Notes: a model not told the origin generated them from the letters alone. A stretch of DNA of 64,000 nt from JAGQOZ01 sp041399205 (GCA_041399205.1 JAWKTK010000004.1:1-64000), one strand, 5' to 3'. Positions 46,987 through 57,104 are shown, numbered from the stretch's first letter. Translations and numbers: made by a program.

Positions 46987-48189
46987 TCAGCTCAGGTGAA
47001 TCACGATACTGTGAATCAACGGGTCTGGGCCGCTGTCGGGCTTGGGCGTAAAGAGGCTGGTGAAGGTTTCATCATCACGAGTAATATTTTCGAGCTTGGG
47101 TCCGTCGGTATCGATGATCAGCGGACGAGGATCTTCCAGATTGAACATCAGGTCTTCTGTGATGCGATTCCCCGCCGGATCTTCACACGTGATCTGCACC
47201 GTGTGCATGCCGTCGGTCAAAAAGACATTGGTATCAATTCGCCAATTGCCGGTCAGCACGTTCGGAGCGTTGGGTGGTTGAAAAGCGTCGTCGCCGTCGG
47301 TCGGCAATGCCACAGCCGTTCCGACCGGTATTCCGTCAATCATGATGGTCACAATCGAATTCGCTTCGGCCGTCCCGTAGAAGGACGGAGTGGCGTCACT
47401 AGTGATACCATCGGTGAACGTGCTCGGGTCGTCCTCGACGCCGGTGTCACTGTCTGGATGCAAGAAGGCGGTGCAGGTTCCCGGAGTGCGATCGATCAAA
47501 ATGGGCGAAAGGAAGTCTTCGCTAATATTTCCCGCTCGATCTTCCACTTCCAACTTCAGATTGTGCAGACCTTCTGGCAACGCAATACCGCCCGTGATGA
47601 TCTGCGTCTGGGATGTGAGCCCGTCAATCAAGTCGGGCAGCGACGCATCGGTGGTGGAATCGTAAATCAAGACTTCGTTGCCCGATTCCGGTCGAACGTA
47701 AATGCGGAATTTCAGGTTCTGTCCACCGGGGAACAAGACTTGGTGTAACGCATCGTTCAAGTCGGACGTCGTGGCCGAAAACGCCACCGTGTCCGCATTG
47801 GTGATATTGTCGTCGTTGTGACGACCGGCGTCATCCGCTTCCAACAAGTCCAAGAATGGTGTATTCGGTTGCAGCGTATCGACTTCGATGGTTAACGGTT
47901 CGGTGCGAACGAAATTGCCCGAACTATCTTCCAAGTGGGCCACGATTTCATAGACATCATCGTCCAACGGTTCGGACGTAATCTCCCACGCTCCTCGGCC
48001 GTCACCCGGCACGCCATCCGTTTCGTCCGAACCTACCGTCGCGGTGCCGACTAGACTTCCGTTGGCGTACAAGTACACCGTATCGCCCACCGTGCCTGTG
48101 CCGGTAAATGCCGGCGATTCCATGCTGGTCACGTTATCCACGGATGACATGCCCGTGTCACTGGAATCGAGCATGGCTACGGTCGGCAC
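46987..48189 (-). CDS. Middle block of the giant adhesin: Ig-like repeats
   Basis: 400 residues in a frame that overlaps the end of the upstream block (48158-48189). It holds three more units of the repeat that fills the upstream block: LDSSDTGMSSVDNVTSMESP, EADDAGRHNDDNITNADTVA and a variant around DSDTGVEDDPSTF. Phrases such as NLKLEVEDRAGNISEDFLSP are repeated almost word for word from upstream, so it is the same protein after a one-base shift. It ends at an in-frame TGA (46987-46989), after which coding sequence goes on without a frame change. Confidence 0.8.
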   Translation of the reverse strand: MPTVAMLDSSDTGMSSVDNVTSMESPAFTGTGTVGDTVYLYANGSLVGTATVGSDETDGVPGDGRGAWEITSEPLDDDVYEIVAHLEDSSGNFVRTEPLTIEVDTLQPNTPFLDLLEADDAGRHNDDNITNADTVAFSATTSDLNDALHQVLFPGGQNLKFRIYVRPESGNEVLIYDSTTDASLPDLIDGLTSQTQIITGGIALPEGLHNLKLEVEDRAGNISEDFLSPILIDRTPGTCTAFLHPDSDTGVEDDPSTFTDGITSDATPSFYGTAEANSIVTIMIDGIPVGTAVALPTDGDDAFQPPNAPNVLTGNWRIDTNVFLTDGMHTVQITCEDPAGNRITEDLMFNLEDPRPLIIDTDGPKLENITRDDETFTSLFTPKPDSGPDPLIHSIVIHLS

Positions 48190-51100
48190 ATCCTGGACGA
48201 ACCGGTGTCGATGATGATTTGCGGCAAAAGTCGGGGCTAATATTGCCCGCTCGATCTTCCACTTCCAACTTCAGGTTGTGAACACCGTCGGCGAGTTCCG
48301 GCAGATCAAACGTAAAGATGCCGCCGGTGGTAAAGTCGTTCAGTTCGGCAAACGAATCCACCAACAGAATTTCGTTTCCTAGCCCGTCGCGATCGTACAA
48401 GCGATATTTGACGTCATGCGGCGCAGGATTTTCACCACCATCCACCGTGTCATTGGCCGTGACGCTGACGGTTGGCGTGTTGTCGCTAGTGATGTTGTCC
48501 GTGGTGTTGATACCGGTGTCGGAAATTAGATCCAGTAACGGCGTATTCGGCACCGCGGTGTCGATGGTCACGTTGATAGTGTCCGATCGGACAAAGTTGC
48601 CGGCCAAGTCTTCCACGTGGGCAAAGACTTCATATTGGCCATCCACCAGTGGTTCGACCGTCACTTCCCACGCGCCCAAGCCGTTGCCGGGAATGCCATC
48701 CGTTTCATCGGTGCCAACCACACCTTCACCGACAATCTGCCCGTTGGCAAAAATGAAGACCTTGGAGCCAACCGTGCTAACTCCGGAAAAAGCGGGCTGC
48801 ATTTTATTGGTGACGTTATCGTCATTCATCATGCCCGAATCGCTGCTGGTCAGCAAATCGATAGGCGTTTGAGCTGGCGGAGTGGTGTCGATGCGAATCG
48901 TTGTCAAATACGGATGACTTATATTGCCCGCTCGATCTTCCACTTCCAACTTCAAATTGTGAATGCCTTCCGCAAGGCCTTCCGGCAGCGTGATGGTCAG
49001 CGAACCGTCTTCGGTCAAGTCTTGGCTGAAGATCAACGTTTCGCCGTCTGCATTGCCGGGACGGTCATACAAGCGAATCTTGACGTCATGCGGAAACGCG
49101 TTGGCTCCACCGTCGGTCGTATCATTCGCGATGATGGTAAACGTAGGCGGATTGACGTTGGTGATACCGTCATCGTCCATCATGCCGGTATCTTCGGCCA
49201 CGCTGAGGAACGGTTGATTCGGTTCGGTGGTATCGACCCAGATGGTCATCGGGTCGGACTTGGTGAAGTTGCCCGCCCAATCTTCCAAGTGGGCTACAAT
49301 TTCGTATTCGCCATCGTCTAGTGGCTTGGACGTGATTTGCCATGCACCCAGTCCGTTGCCTGGAACGCCATCGGTTTCGTCCGTGCCGACAATGGTCGAA
49401 CCAATCAACGTACCGTTGGCGAACAGATAGACTTCATCGCCCACCGTGCCGACTCCGCCAAAGGCAGGTTCGCTGAGCGAAGTGACGTTGTCTGTATCGA
49501 ACATGCCGGTGTCGCTGGAGTCCAGCAAGTCTAACGTCAAGTCGACACCTACGGTCGAATCGATTTCGATGGACAGCAAGAAAGCGTCGCTGATATTACC
49601 TGCTCGATCTTCAATTTCCACCTTCAAGTTGTGTACGCCTTCGGACAGTTCCGGCAGAATTTCCGTGAAGAATCCTTCGGTGGTAAAGTCTTGCAACGCA
49701 CCATACGAATCAATCAACAGCACTTCGCCCAAGCCATTGCCGGGACGATCGTAAATGCGGTATTTGATGTCGTTGGGAAATTCGTTGACTTCGCCGTCGG
49801 TCGTCGCGCCTGCGGTGACGGTGACCGTGGGCGTGGTGTCACTGGTGATGTTGTCGGTGCCGCTATGTCCGGTGTCGGTGATCAGGTCCAGCAAAGGAAT
49901 ATTCGGTTTGATGGTGTCGACCCAGATGGTTTCTGCGGCGGACGTTGTTGAATTTCCAGCCTTGTCCGTGATTTGGGCCACCACTTCGTACTGACCGTCC
50001 ACCAAGTTTTGTGTGGTAACGTGCCATGCGCCCAGTCCGTCGCCCAACACGCCGTTGGATTCGTCCGAACCAACCATGCCCGTGCCCACGGGAACTCCGT
50101 TGGCAAACAGTGTGACCATCGAATTGAGTTCACTGACGCCCGAAAATGTCGGCGCGGGGTTCTTGGTGACATTGTCGTCATTTCGCATGCCGGAATCACT
50201 GGAATCAATCAGATCCAGTTCCGCCGGTGGCGCTTGTGTATCGATGGTGACCGTCAGCAAGAAGTCTTCGCTAATATTGCCTGCTCGATCTTCCACTTCC
50301 AGCTTCAGGTTGTGCGTGCCGTCGGGGAGTTCGCCGAAGGTACGAGTCAGCAGTTCGTTGTTGGTCAATCCGTCCAGCAGTTCAGCGACGGGAATCAACG
50401 GATCGACGGCCGAATCGTACAGCAGAACTTCCTGTGCGGTGACGCCTGCCGATTCCGCGTCCGCTCGCAGGTAAACTCGGAATTTGTAATCGAAATCAAC
50501 ACCGTTTTCCGTGTCGTGGGTGGTCATGGAAAATGTCGGTGTACTATCGTTGGTGATGTTGTCCGTGTCACCCATGCCAGTGTCGCTGGAGCGAACCAGA
50601 TCCAAGTACGGCGTATTGGGCGGAGTGGTATCGATGGTGAGCACCAGTGGTTCGCCCAGTGTGCTGATGTTGCCGGCCATGTCTTCGTAAATGGCACGAA
50701 CATGATGCTTGCCGTCCGCCAATGGTTCGACGGTGATTTCCCACAGTCCGTCCGAATTGGTGACGCCTTGTCCGATCAATTCGGCCAAGCCTACGCCGTC
50801 ACGATTGGCGAAAATACGCACCTTGACATTCGGTTCGCCTACGCCGGTCAATGCGGGTTGATTGATATGTGTGACGTTGTCTTCGTTGGACATGCCGCTG
50901 TCACTGGACGTGACCAAGTCCGGGCGGTCTGCTGCCGTGGGCGCGATGGTGTCGACAATGAACCAAGATGGATCTGACAACGGGCCTCGTCCGGTGGCCG
51001 GATCGGCTCCGTCGGCATTTTGCCGACCATCAAACACTCGGACAAACGCCTGGATCAGATAGTTACCATCCAGTGTGGCATCGGGATCGGCAGCGGTGAA

Positions 51101-54100
51101 TTCGTACAGTGAATTGTTTTGGCCTAATTGCCGAGCAAACCCGCGGACCACTTCGCCCGTGTCGGTGTTGACCAACTGCACTTCAATGGCCACGCCCGCT
51201 TGGTTGGGCAGTACCGTTTCCCCGTCGGCCGGTTGCAGGAACGGAATACCCATGGAGGTGAAGCCGGACAAGTCGGTGGTGATCAAGAAACGAGGATTCG
51301 TTTCGTTGGTGATGGCATCGTCGTTCATCATGCCGGAATCGCTGGGTGCGTCCAGGCGAACGATGGCGGGACGAGGAGTCGGGAAGTTTTCGACTTCCAA
51401 GTCGTAGATGTTGGTCGCGCCGTCCTTGCCGAAAACTCGGATGAAATACTGTTCTTGGCTAACGACCGGAATCACCAAATTTTCGTGGTCCGTGGTCGAA
51501 TTGGCGACCGCAATCACGTTTCCTCGGCTATCCGCCACTTCGATATCCAAGTCACCAAAGTCATGATCAAACAGCGAATTAATAATCAGCTTGCCCGTAT
51601 CATGCGCCGTGATTTGGAAGACGTCCGAATCCGTTTCCGAAACAATGGAATCTCGGCGAATCACGGTTGGCTCGGAACCCAAGCGAACGACATCTTTGAG
51701 TCGATCGGTATCCATCGCCACATTGTTGTCTGGATCAATCTCTACGGTGCCTGCTGGAGCTTGAATTACGGCTGTATTGGTCAGCATGCCTCGAATGTTA
51801 AAACCAGCCGTTGCCGTAACGGTGTAGGTGACCGAACTGCCGACAGGCAAATTCAACGTTTCGTTCAGGTTGCCGGTACCGGACGCGGAATTCCCCGAGG
51901 CACCGCCGCTGGCCACGCTGGTAAATGTGCCATTCGTGAGTGAATCGGGCAGGACATCAATGACGGTAACGCCGCTCAGATCGCTCGGACCATGATTGGT
52001 AGCAACAATGGTGTAGGTGAGCGAATCACCGATGGCCACTTCGTCTACGCCGTCTGTTTTGGTGATGGCCAGGTCGGCGGTTGGAACTAGGAAAACGGTA
52101 TCGATAGAGGTGTTGTTACCGGGCGAAGTATCGCCTTCCGCTGTGACCGTGGCGATGTTATTCAGCAGGTTTGTGGCGCTCGAATCAATCGTCCCGACCA
52201 CGGTATAAATGATGGACGAACCGACCTGCAAATTGACGGTTTCTTCGATCACTCCGCTGCCGCTGGGCGAATTCCCCGACGCGCCATCGGTGGCCAGGCT
52301 TTGCCATGTAACGTTGGTCAATTCGTCTGGGAATAAATCGCGAACCACTGCGCCCGATACGTCCGTGTTACCGATGTTCGAAACGACGATTTGGTAGCGA
52401 ATGGGACGGCCCGGAATCGCTTCGACCAAGCCGCTGCGTTTGACAATGGAAAGGTCGATCGTTTCGCGGCTAATGTTGTCAGTATCAATATCCGAATTGT
52501 TAAACGGTTGCGGGTCCAGTACGTTGGTCGGCGGCGTAACGGTGGCCATGTTGGTCAACTGTCCCGCGGCACTGGGAGCCAAGCTGCCCGTGACGGTATA
52601 TGTGACCTGTTCGCCCGCACCGATATTCAGCACATCGTTAATCGTGTTTCCAGTCCCTTCCGTGGTGACGCCGCCAGCTTCACGAGTATACGTAACGTTG
52701 GTCAGAATGGAGGGAATGGAATCGCTGAATCTTGCACCCGGAGCATCGCTGGGGCCGGCATTGGAGACGACGATGGTATAGGTGACTTGGCTGCCCGGAG
52801 CGACGGTTTCCACGCCGTCGGTTTTGGTGACCGATAGGTCTGCTCGAGGTGTCAGCACGTCATTGTCAGAATCTTCGTTGTTGTCCAGATTGGGATCTTC
52901 GCCGGGGAACGAAACGGTTGCCGTATTGGCGATGACGCCGGTCGCGGCGGGACTGACCGTGCCGGTGACAGTGTATTCGATTTGCGAACCGGTCAGCATC
53001 GTCAGTGTTTCGTCCAAATTTCCGCTGCCCGATTCGGTTTGACCAGTCACAGTCCCTGAAACAACTTGGCTGGTGAAGGTGGCGTCTAACAGCGACGCTG
53101 GCAATTCATCAATGACTCGCACGTTGGACGCGTTACCCGGGCCCGCGTTGGTTACGATGATGGAATATGAAATCGTTTCGCCGGGAACGGTAACCGTTTG
53201 ATTGTTGGTTTTGATAATCGAAAGATCCGACGCATCTAGGCGAACTAGGTCAGTATCGATCTCGATATTGTTTTCCGGCCGAGTATCAATGTAGCCGTTG
53301 GGTACGGCAATGACGGCACGATTGACAACGGTACCAAAGGCGTCTTCGGCCACGGTCGCGAACACCGTGTAGGTAATGCGAGCTCCTTCGGGCAGAGTGA
53401 CTGTGTCGTTGATGTCCCCGGTCCCTTGGATTGTGTTGCCCGTGGCCCCGACCGAAGCGGAACTGGTGTAACGAACGTCCAGCAAGTTATCTGGGAATGC
53501 ATCGGTTATTCGAGCACCCACAACTGGCCCCGGTCCGAAATTGGTGGCCACGATGGTATAGGTCAATTCCTGTCCAGGGCGAACGGTGCGAACGCCGTCG
53601 TCCTTGGTGATTCGCAAATCGATGGGACGCCCGATGGGATCACGATCGGTGGACGAATTGTTCGTCAAGTTCGTATCAAGCACGCCGGCGGGTGGAACAA
53701 TCTGAGCGGTATTGACCAGCGTGCCGGTTGCGTCGTCTCGGACAATCCCCTGAATCGTGTACGTAATGGCCGAATTCACTGGCATGTTGACAATGTTGCT
53801 AATCGCGCCAGACCCAGACGTGTTGCCAGTAGCGCCGCCGGATGCCACGCTGGTATAGGTAACGTTTTGCAGGAAATTGGCAACGGGATCCGTAATTCTT
53901 GCGCCTACCACGTCATTGGGGCCGGCATTACGCGCAACGACCACATACGTAATTGCTTCACCGGGAACCACCGTATCCACTCCATTCCCCTTGGTGATGA
54001 ACAGGTCTGCGGTGGCAGTGTCGCCGATGTTGACAACTCGAGCGCCAATGGCGCCAATCACGTCAATCTTGCCATTGGCACTTTCTTCGCCGGTTTCGAT

Positions 54101-55132
54101 GAACATCTGAATGGCATCTACACTGGAAGCGTCAGCGGTGCCCGTAAAGTCCGTAAACGGAATATAGATGAAGCCTGTCGCTTCGCCGCCTGTGACGGGA
54201 ACCGGGACACTGGCTTCAGAAAACGTTGCGGCATTACCCGTGTAGTAGCGAATTCGAACGTCGGCTCCTTCATGATCCGTTCCCCCTCGCATCATGATAC
54301 CGGTGTTTTGGTTGTTCTGAGTTAAGTCGATGCCACCCAGTCGCATGGCCAGCGAATCGCCGTCGCCGTCTTGGCCGTCCCACGTGACAACTCGAGTTCC
54401 TTGTGTGCCGGCGGAACTGTCAAAGACCAGTACTTGTTCCAGGCCGAACGGGTTGACTCGGAGTTGAAAATCGACCGAACCCTGAGTCAATTCCACCGCC
54501 ATGTCTCGTTCCTGGCCGATCACTTCGTCGGAAGCAGATACCACCAAGGTCGAATTGTCTGCGGAAGGGAATGGTGGTTCGGCAATGACCAGTTGCCGAG
54601 TTTGAAAGCGGTCGATCGCCAGATTCGCTTGACCTGGTTCGATGGCGGCGCTGGCGTATGCTTCCAAAGATACCCCATTTACTGTCTGCGCCGGACGATA
54701 GATGAAGTATCGGGAGCTGAAGTCCAGATTTCCGAAACAGTAGAAGCCTTGTGCGTCGGTCAACTGAGCGGCAACCTGCTGGTCGTCCTGGCCTAGTTCC
54801 AACAGTCCGTCACCGTCGTCCAAAATCAGCCGGACCGAAACATCGGGAACGCTTTCGCCTGGCGAAATGAGCCCGTCGGTATTGAGATCACGGTAGACGG
54901 TCCCGGAAATGGCTGGGATGGCGCCGACGTCTAGGACAATTCGAGATTCTAGTGATTCGAGCTGTCCGAACCGTGCATTGCTTTTTTTCGAATGCCGCTT
55001 CTTGCTACCGGCTTTGTTTCGTGACGAAAAAACACCTAGCTGCCGATTTCGATCGTGTTGCCTACTCACTGAATTCTTTCCTCGTTGCGCATCGTGTTGT
55101 AAGCCAGGAATCGTTTCATAACGAAAAAACAA
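48158..55132 (-). CDS. Giant surface adhesin, N-terminal block (LEPR-XLL-like start, SdrD-B, DUF11 x6, PPC, Ig-like x9)
   Basis: 2324 residues. A basic head ends in QLESLESRIVLDVGAIPA, close to the planctomycete LEPR-XLL export motif. One SdrD-B-like module (ISGTVYRDLNTDGLISPGES) follows. Six DUF11 units then begin DLFITKGNGVDTVVPGEAIT, DLRITKDDG, DLSIIKTNN, DLSVTKTDG, DLSIVKRSG and DLAITKTDG. A PPC-like domain (SDVFQITAHDTGKLIINSLF) comes next. Nine Ig-like repeats carry a D-(S/T)-G-M-x(3)-D-(D/N)-x-(I/V)-T signature. With the two following blocks, the whole locus would encode about 3300 residues and 12 such repeats. The start at TTG 55132 is uncertain. It is probably exported and calcium-bound at the cell surface. 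Confidence 0.85.
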   Translation of the reverse strand: MFFRYETIPGLQHDAQRGKNSVSRQHDRNRQLGVFSSRNKAGSKKRHSKKSNARFGQLESLESRIVLDVGAIPAISGTVYRDLNTDGLISPGESVPDVSVRLILDDGDGLLELGQDDQQVAAQLTDAQGFYCFGNLDFSSRYFIYRPAQTVNGVSLEAYASAAIEPGQANLAIDRFQTRQLVIAEPPFPSADNSTLVVSASDEVIGQERDMAVELTQGSVDFQLRVNPFGLEQVLVFDSSAGTQGTRVVTWDGQDGDGDSLAMRLGGIDLTQNNQNTGIMMRGGTDHEGADVRIRYYTGNAATFSEASVPVPVTGGEATGFIYIPFTDFTGTADASSVDAIQMFIETGEESANGKIDVIGAIGARVVNIGDTATADLFITKGNGVDTVVPGEAITYVVVARNAGPNDVVGARITDPVANFLQNVTYTSVASGGATGNTSGSGAISNIVNMPVNSAITYTIQGIVRDDATGTLVNTAQIVPPAGVLDTNLTNNSSTDRDPIGRPIDLRITKDDGVRTVRPGQELTYTIVATNFGPGPVVGARITDAFPDNLLDVRYTSSASVGATGNTIQGTGDINDTVTLPEGARITYTVFATVAEDAFGTVVNRAVIAVPNGYIDTRPENNIEIDTDLVRLDASDLSIIKTNNQTVTVPGETISYSIIVTNAGPGNASNVRVIDELPASLLDATFTSQVVSGTVTGQTESGSGNLDETLTMLTGSQIEYTVTGTVSPAATGVIANTATVSFPGEDPNLDNNEDSDNDVLTPRADLSVTKTDGVETVAPGSQVTYTIVVSNAGPSDAPGARFSDSIPSILTNVTYTREAGGVTTEGTGNTINDVLNIGAGEQVTYTVTGSLAPSAAGQLTNMATVTPPTNVLDPQPFNNSDIDTDNISRETIDLSIVKRSGLVEAIPGRPIRYQIVVSNIGNTDVSGAVVRDLFPDELTNVTWQSLATDGASGNSPSGSGVIEETVNLQVGSSIIYTVVGTIDSSATNLLNNIATVTAEGDTSPGNNTSIDTVFLVPTADLAITKTDGVDEVAIGDSLTYTIVATNHGPSDLSGVTVIDVLPDSLTNGTFTSVASGGASGNSASGTGNLNETLNLPVGSSVTYTVTATAGFNIRGMLTNTAVIQAPAGTVEIDPDNNVAMDTDRLKDVVRLGSEPTVIRRDSIVSETDSDVFQITAHDTGKLIINSLFDHDFGDLDIEVADSRGNVIAVANSTTDHENLVIPVVSQEQYFIRVFGKDGATNIYDLEVENFPTPRPAIVRLDAPSDSGMMNDDAITNETNPRFLITTDLSGFTSMGIPFLQPADGETVLPNQAGVAIEVQLVNTDTGEVVRGFARQLGQNNSLYEFTAADPDATLDGNYLIQAFVRVFDGRQNADGADPATGRGPLSDPSWFIVDTIAPTAADRPDLVTSSDSGMSNEDNVTHINQPALTGVGEPNVKVRIFANRDGVGLAELIGQGVTNSDGLWEITVEPLADGKHHVRAIYEDMAGNISTLGEPLVLTIDTTPPNTPYLDLVRSSDTGMGDTDNITNDSTPTFSMTTHDTENGVDFDYKFRVYLRADAESAGVTAQEVLLYDSAVDPLIPVAELLDGLTNNELLTRTFGELPDGTHNLKLEVEDRAGNISEDFLLTVTIDTQAPPAELDLIDSSDSGMRNDDNVTKNPAPTFSGVSELNSMVTLFANGVPVGTGMVGSDESNGVLGDGLGAWHVTTQNLVDGQYEVVAQITDKAGNSTTSAAETIWVDTIKPNIPLLDLITDTGHSGTDNITSDTTPTVTVTAGATTDGEVNEFPNDIKYRIYDRPGNGLGEVLLIDSYGALQDFTTEGFFTEILPELSEGVHNLKVEIEDRAGNISDAFLLSIEIDSTVGVDLTLDLLDSSDTGMFDTDNVTSLSEPAFGGVGTVGDEVYLFANGTLIGSTIVGTDETDGVPGNGLGAWQITSKPLDDGEYEIVAHLEDWAGNFTKSDPMTIWVDTTEPNQPFLSVAEDTGMMDDDGITNVNPPTFTIIANDTTDGGANAFPHDVKIRLYDRPGNADGETLIFSQDLTEDGSLTITLPEGLAEGIHNLKLEVEDRAGNISHPYLTTIRIDTTPPAQTPIDLLTSSDSGMMNDDNVTNKMQPAFSGVSTVGSKVFIFANGQIVGEGVVGTDETDGIPGNGLGAWEVTVEPLVDGQYEVFAHVEDLAGNFVRSDTINVTIDTAVPNTPLLDLISDTGINTTDNITSDNTPTVSVTANDTVDGGENPAPHDVKYRLYDRDGLGNEILLVDSFAELNDFTTGGIFTFDLPELADGVHNLKLEVEDRAGNISPDFCRKSSSTPVRPGCADRSHARFQ

Positions 55133-55312
55133 CTTTTTCCTGGTTACCTAACCCGCAAGAATATCCAAATCACCTCAGTGAAGCAAGGAAACGGCTGATA
55201 CCCGACGTTTCATTTCTAATGCAGAAACGGATTAGAAAGGCTGGTTTGTTCAGCCTAGATGACAGATTTGAGGTGACGATCGGTGTCTCGGTCGAGTGTC
55301 AAGTGATAAAAC

Positions 55313-55349
55313 GAAAAAAAGCGAGTTGCCGGTTGAGAGGCAACTCGCT
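55313..55349 (-). terminator. Rho-independent terminator of the Cys-rich gene
   Basis: On the minus strand the stem AGCGAGTTGCC / GGCAACTCGCT, with an 8-base loop, is followed directly by a run of seven T (A-run 55314-55320 on the plus strand). It begins about 55 bases after the stop of the cysteine-rich gene. The stem is 11 bp without mismatch. Confidence 0.85.
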
Positions 55350-55404
55350 CTTCGATTCTTAATTCGAACAGTTCGAAACGAGGTCCGAACCATCCTGTTT
55401 GATG

Positions 55405-56049
55405 TTATCGACCGAAGCGAATCTTGTGAGATGCTTGTCGAACGCGAACACCTCGCGAAACGGCAGCCGAAGGATCGGCAGGAACCGGTTCAACGGGAGC
55501 AGGTTCAACAACCGGTGCCGAGTGGACAGGAGCTGGGCTAAAGGTAGCGCCCGTTCCGCATCCACAAGCCGGAGCAGCAGGTGCTGCCGTTGCACAACCC
55601 GATCCGCAAGCCGGAGCTGCACAGCCAGCGTCGCAACCGCAAGTCGGTTCCGAAGCACATCCGCAAGGAGCTGCACAGCCGCTGTCGCATCCGCAGCTCG
55701 GTTCTGCACAGCAGCTGTTGCAAGGCTTCTTGCAAGCGAACAGGCCAGACAGCAGACCGCCGCATTTCTTGCCGCAAGCTGGTTCACAACCGCAGGAAGG
55801 AGCGGCATCGCAACCACAGGGGGCTGCACAGCCAGCGTCGCAGCCGCAAGACGGCGTCGACGCACAGCCACAAGCTGGCGCCGCACATCCAACATCACAA
55901 CCTGCATCACAACCACAGGATGGCTCTGCACAACCGCTAGAGCAACATCCATTTACACCCAGCATTCGGTCGAGCAACCCGAAACCGAAGCTTTGTGACG
56001 ACATGCCCATTGAGAGCACCAAAGTACCAACTAAGAATTTCCATTTCAT
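55405..56049 (-). CDS. Secreted cysteine-rich repeat protein
   Basis: 214 residues from the ATG at 56049, with AGGAG upstream. A signal peptide (MKWKFLVGTLVLSMGMSSQS) is followed by a region of about 130 residues with over 40 cysteines in short repeats of the types CGCDAGC, CAAPCGC, CAEPSCGC and CGCEPACG. A Pro/Ala/Val-rich spacer (PAPVHSAPVVEPAPVEPVPA) and a basic tail (RGVRVRQASHKIRFGR) follow. Disulfide-rich proteins are known in planctomycete cell envelopes. The pattern would also suit metal binding. It is monocistronic: a long upstream region lies before it and a strong terminator after it. Confidence 0.78.
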   Translation of the reverse strand: MKWKFLVGTLVLSMGMSSQSFGFGLLDRMLGVNGCCSSGCAEPSCGCDAGCDVGCAAPACGCASTPSCGCDAGCAAPCGCDAAPSCGCEPACGKKCGGLLSGLFACKKPCNSCCAEPSCGCDSGCAAPCGCASEPTCGCDAGCAAPACGSGCATAAPAAPACGCGTGATFSPAPVHSAPVVEPAPVEPVPADPSAAVSRGVRVRQASHKIRFGR

Positions 56050-56696
56050 CGACCGAGGTCTCCTAAACTTTGGAACGTGCAAGTTACCTACATAGCGCGG
56101 CCTGTTCGAACAAACTCGATTCGTTCCTGGTCACGCCAGGGCTTCTTGCGAGGTGGGACGAAACTTGGTGGGCTTAAAAGCGGTAGGGGTCGTAACTTGC
56201 AGTTCGCTGCACAATCCTTTGCGATCGAACAAACCTTGTTCTAGGTTCGAAGTTGATCGTTTCGGACCAAAACATTCTTGCGTGCTAATGGTCTAGCACG
56301 GGATTTCCGTTACGACAGAATTTCATATCGGCGAGTCCCTTGGAACGCCTTGAGAAATCAAGCAAATTTGAGCTACCCAAATCCTCGGTGTTGTCTCGTT
56401 TGACACAATGGCGAAGCTTTTCGGGTTACAACGTGTCCCGGTATGGAAGCAACACCAAGGAAACTCGACTTATTTTCCGGATTTCCCTTAATCGGTAGTT
56501 TCGGAAAAGCAACGTACCAGCCAAAACCGTGGTAAACCTTGTCGATTTCCCTTGTAGATGCGAGTTATCGGATTTGGTAACTTAGTTGTGTCGTTTGAAT
56601 TGTAGTAACAAGTTTCTGTGGCTGCGTGGCCCCGCCTTTTGCCAAGCTATTGTTTTCGAATCCTCCCGTTGGCCTGTCCGGAATCTGATCTACCGC
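56050..56696. other. Divergent intergenic region between the Cys-rich gene and the cupin gene
   Basis: About 650 bases should hold the promoters of both neighbours. A perfect 7-bp hairpin, CGTGCTA-ATGGTC-TAGCACG, lies at 56281-56300; it is not followed by T's, so it could be an operator or RNA structure. Open frames here have no credible motif. The extra reach of the cupin frame back to 56586 is not supported. Confidence 0.4.
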
Positions 56697-57053
56697 ATGT
56701 CCGTACCCGCGAAGTTCGAAATCGTCGACTTCAATCAATTGTCGCCCGTAAGTTGTCCCTGTGGACTGGCGAAACGTGCGTTTGCAGAAGTTGATGACTT
56801 TCCCGGAACGCTGCACGTTACGGAAATCCAGCAGGACGCTCGTTTGCATTACCACCGCAAACTGATGGAAACCTATTACGTTCTGGAATGTGAGGAAGAT
56901 GCTCGGATTCAATTGGACGACCAATTCATTCCCGTGAAGCCCGGCATGTGCGTCTTGATTCGGCCCGGAGTTCGGCATCGAGCGATCGGTCAGATGCGAG
57001 TCCTCATTGTGGTGTTTCCCAAGTTCGACCCCCAAGACGAATGGTTCGACTAG
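56697..57053 (+). CDS. Single-domain cupin
   Basis: 118 residues from the ATG at 56697 (MSVPAKFEIVDFNQLSPVSC). The cupin fold is seen in motif 1, HYHRKLMETYYVLECEEDAR, with two histidines and a glutamate for the metal, and motif 2, PGMCVLIRPGVRHRAIG, with the third histidine. All metal ligands are therefore present. A CPCGLAKRAF segment precedes the barrel and is often seen in planctomycete cupins. The substrate is unknown. It ends about 50 bases before the first PQQ-like gene on the same strand. Confidence 0.85.
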   Translation: MSVPAKFEIVDFNQLSPVSCPCGLAKRAFAEVDDFPGTLHVTEIQQDARLHYHRKLMETYYVLECEEDARIQLDDQFIPVKPGMCVLIRPGVRHRAIGQMRVLIVVFPKFDPQDEWFD

Positions 57054-57104
57054 ATCGCAAATTCCCAGCCTTGTCCCTGAAAGAACTGATAAAGAAAAAT
57101 TCTT

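Noticed and set aside
45454..54796. Long plus-strand frames opposite the giant adhesin
   Set aside because: They are antisense shadows of the repeat-rich minus-strand gene, mirror its repeat period and lack start signals.
56586..56696. Upstream extension of the cupin gene
   Set aside because: The extra 37 residues are not cupin-like and the ATG at 56697 starts the conserved MSVPAKFEIVDF segment.
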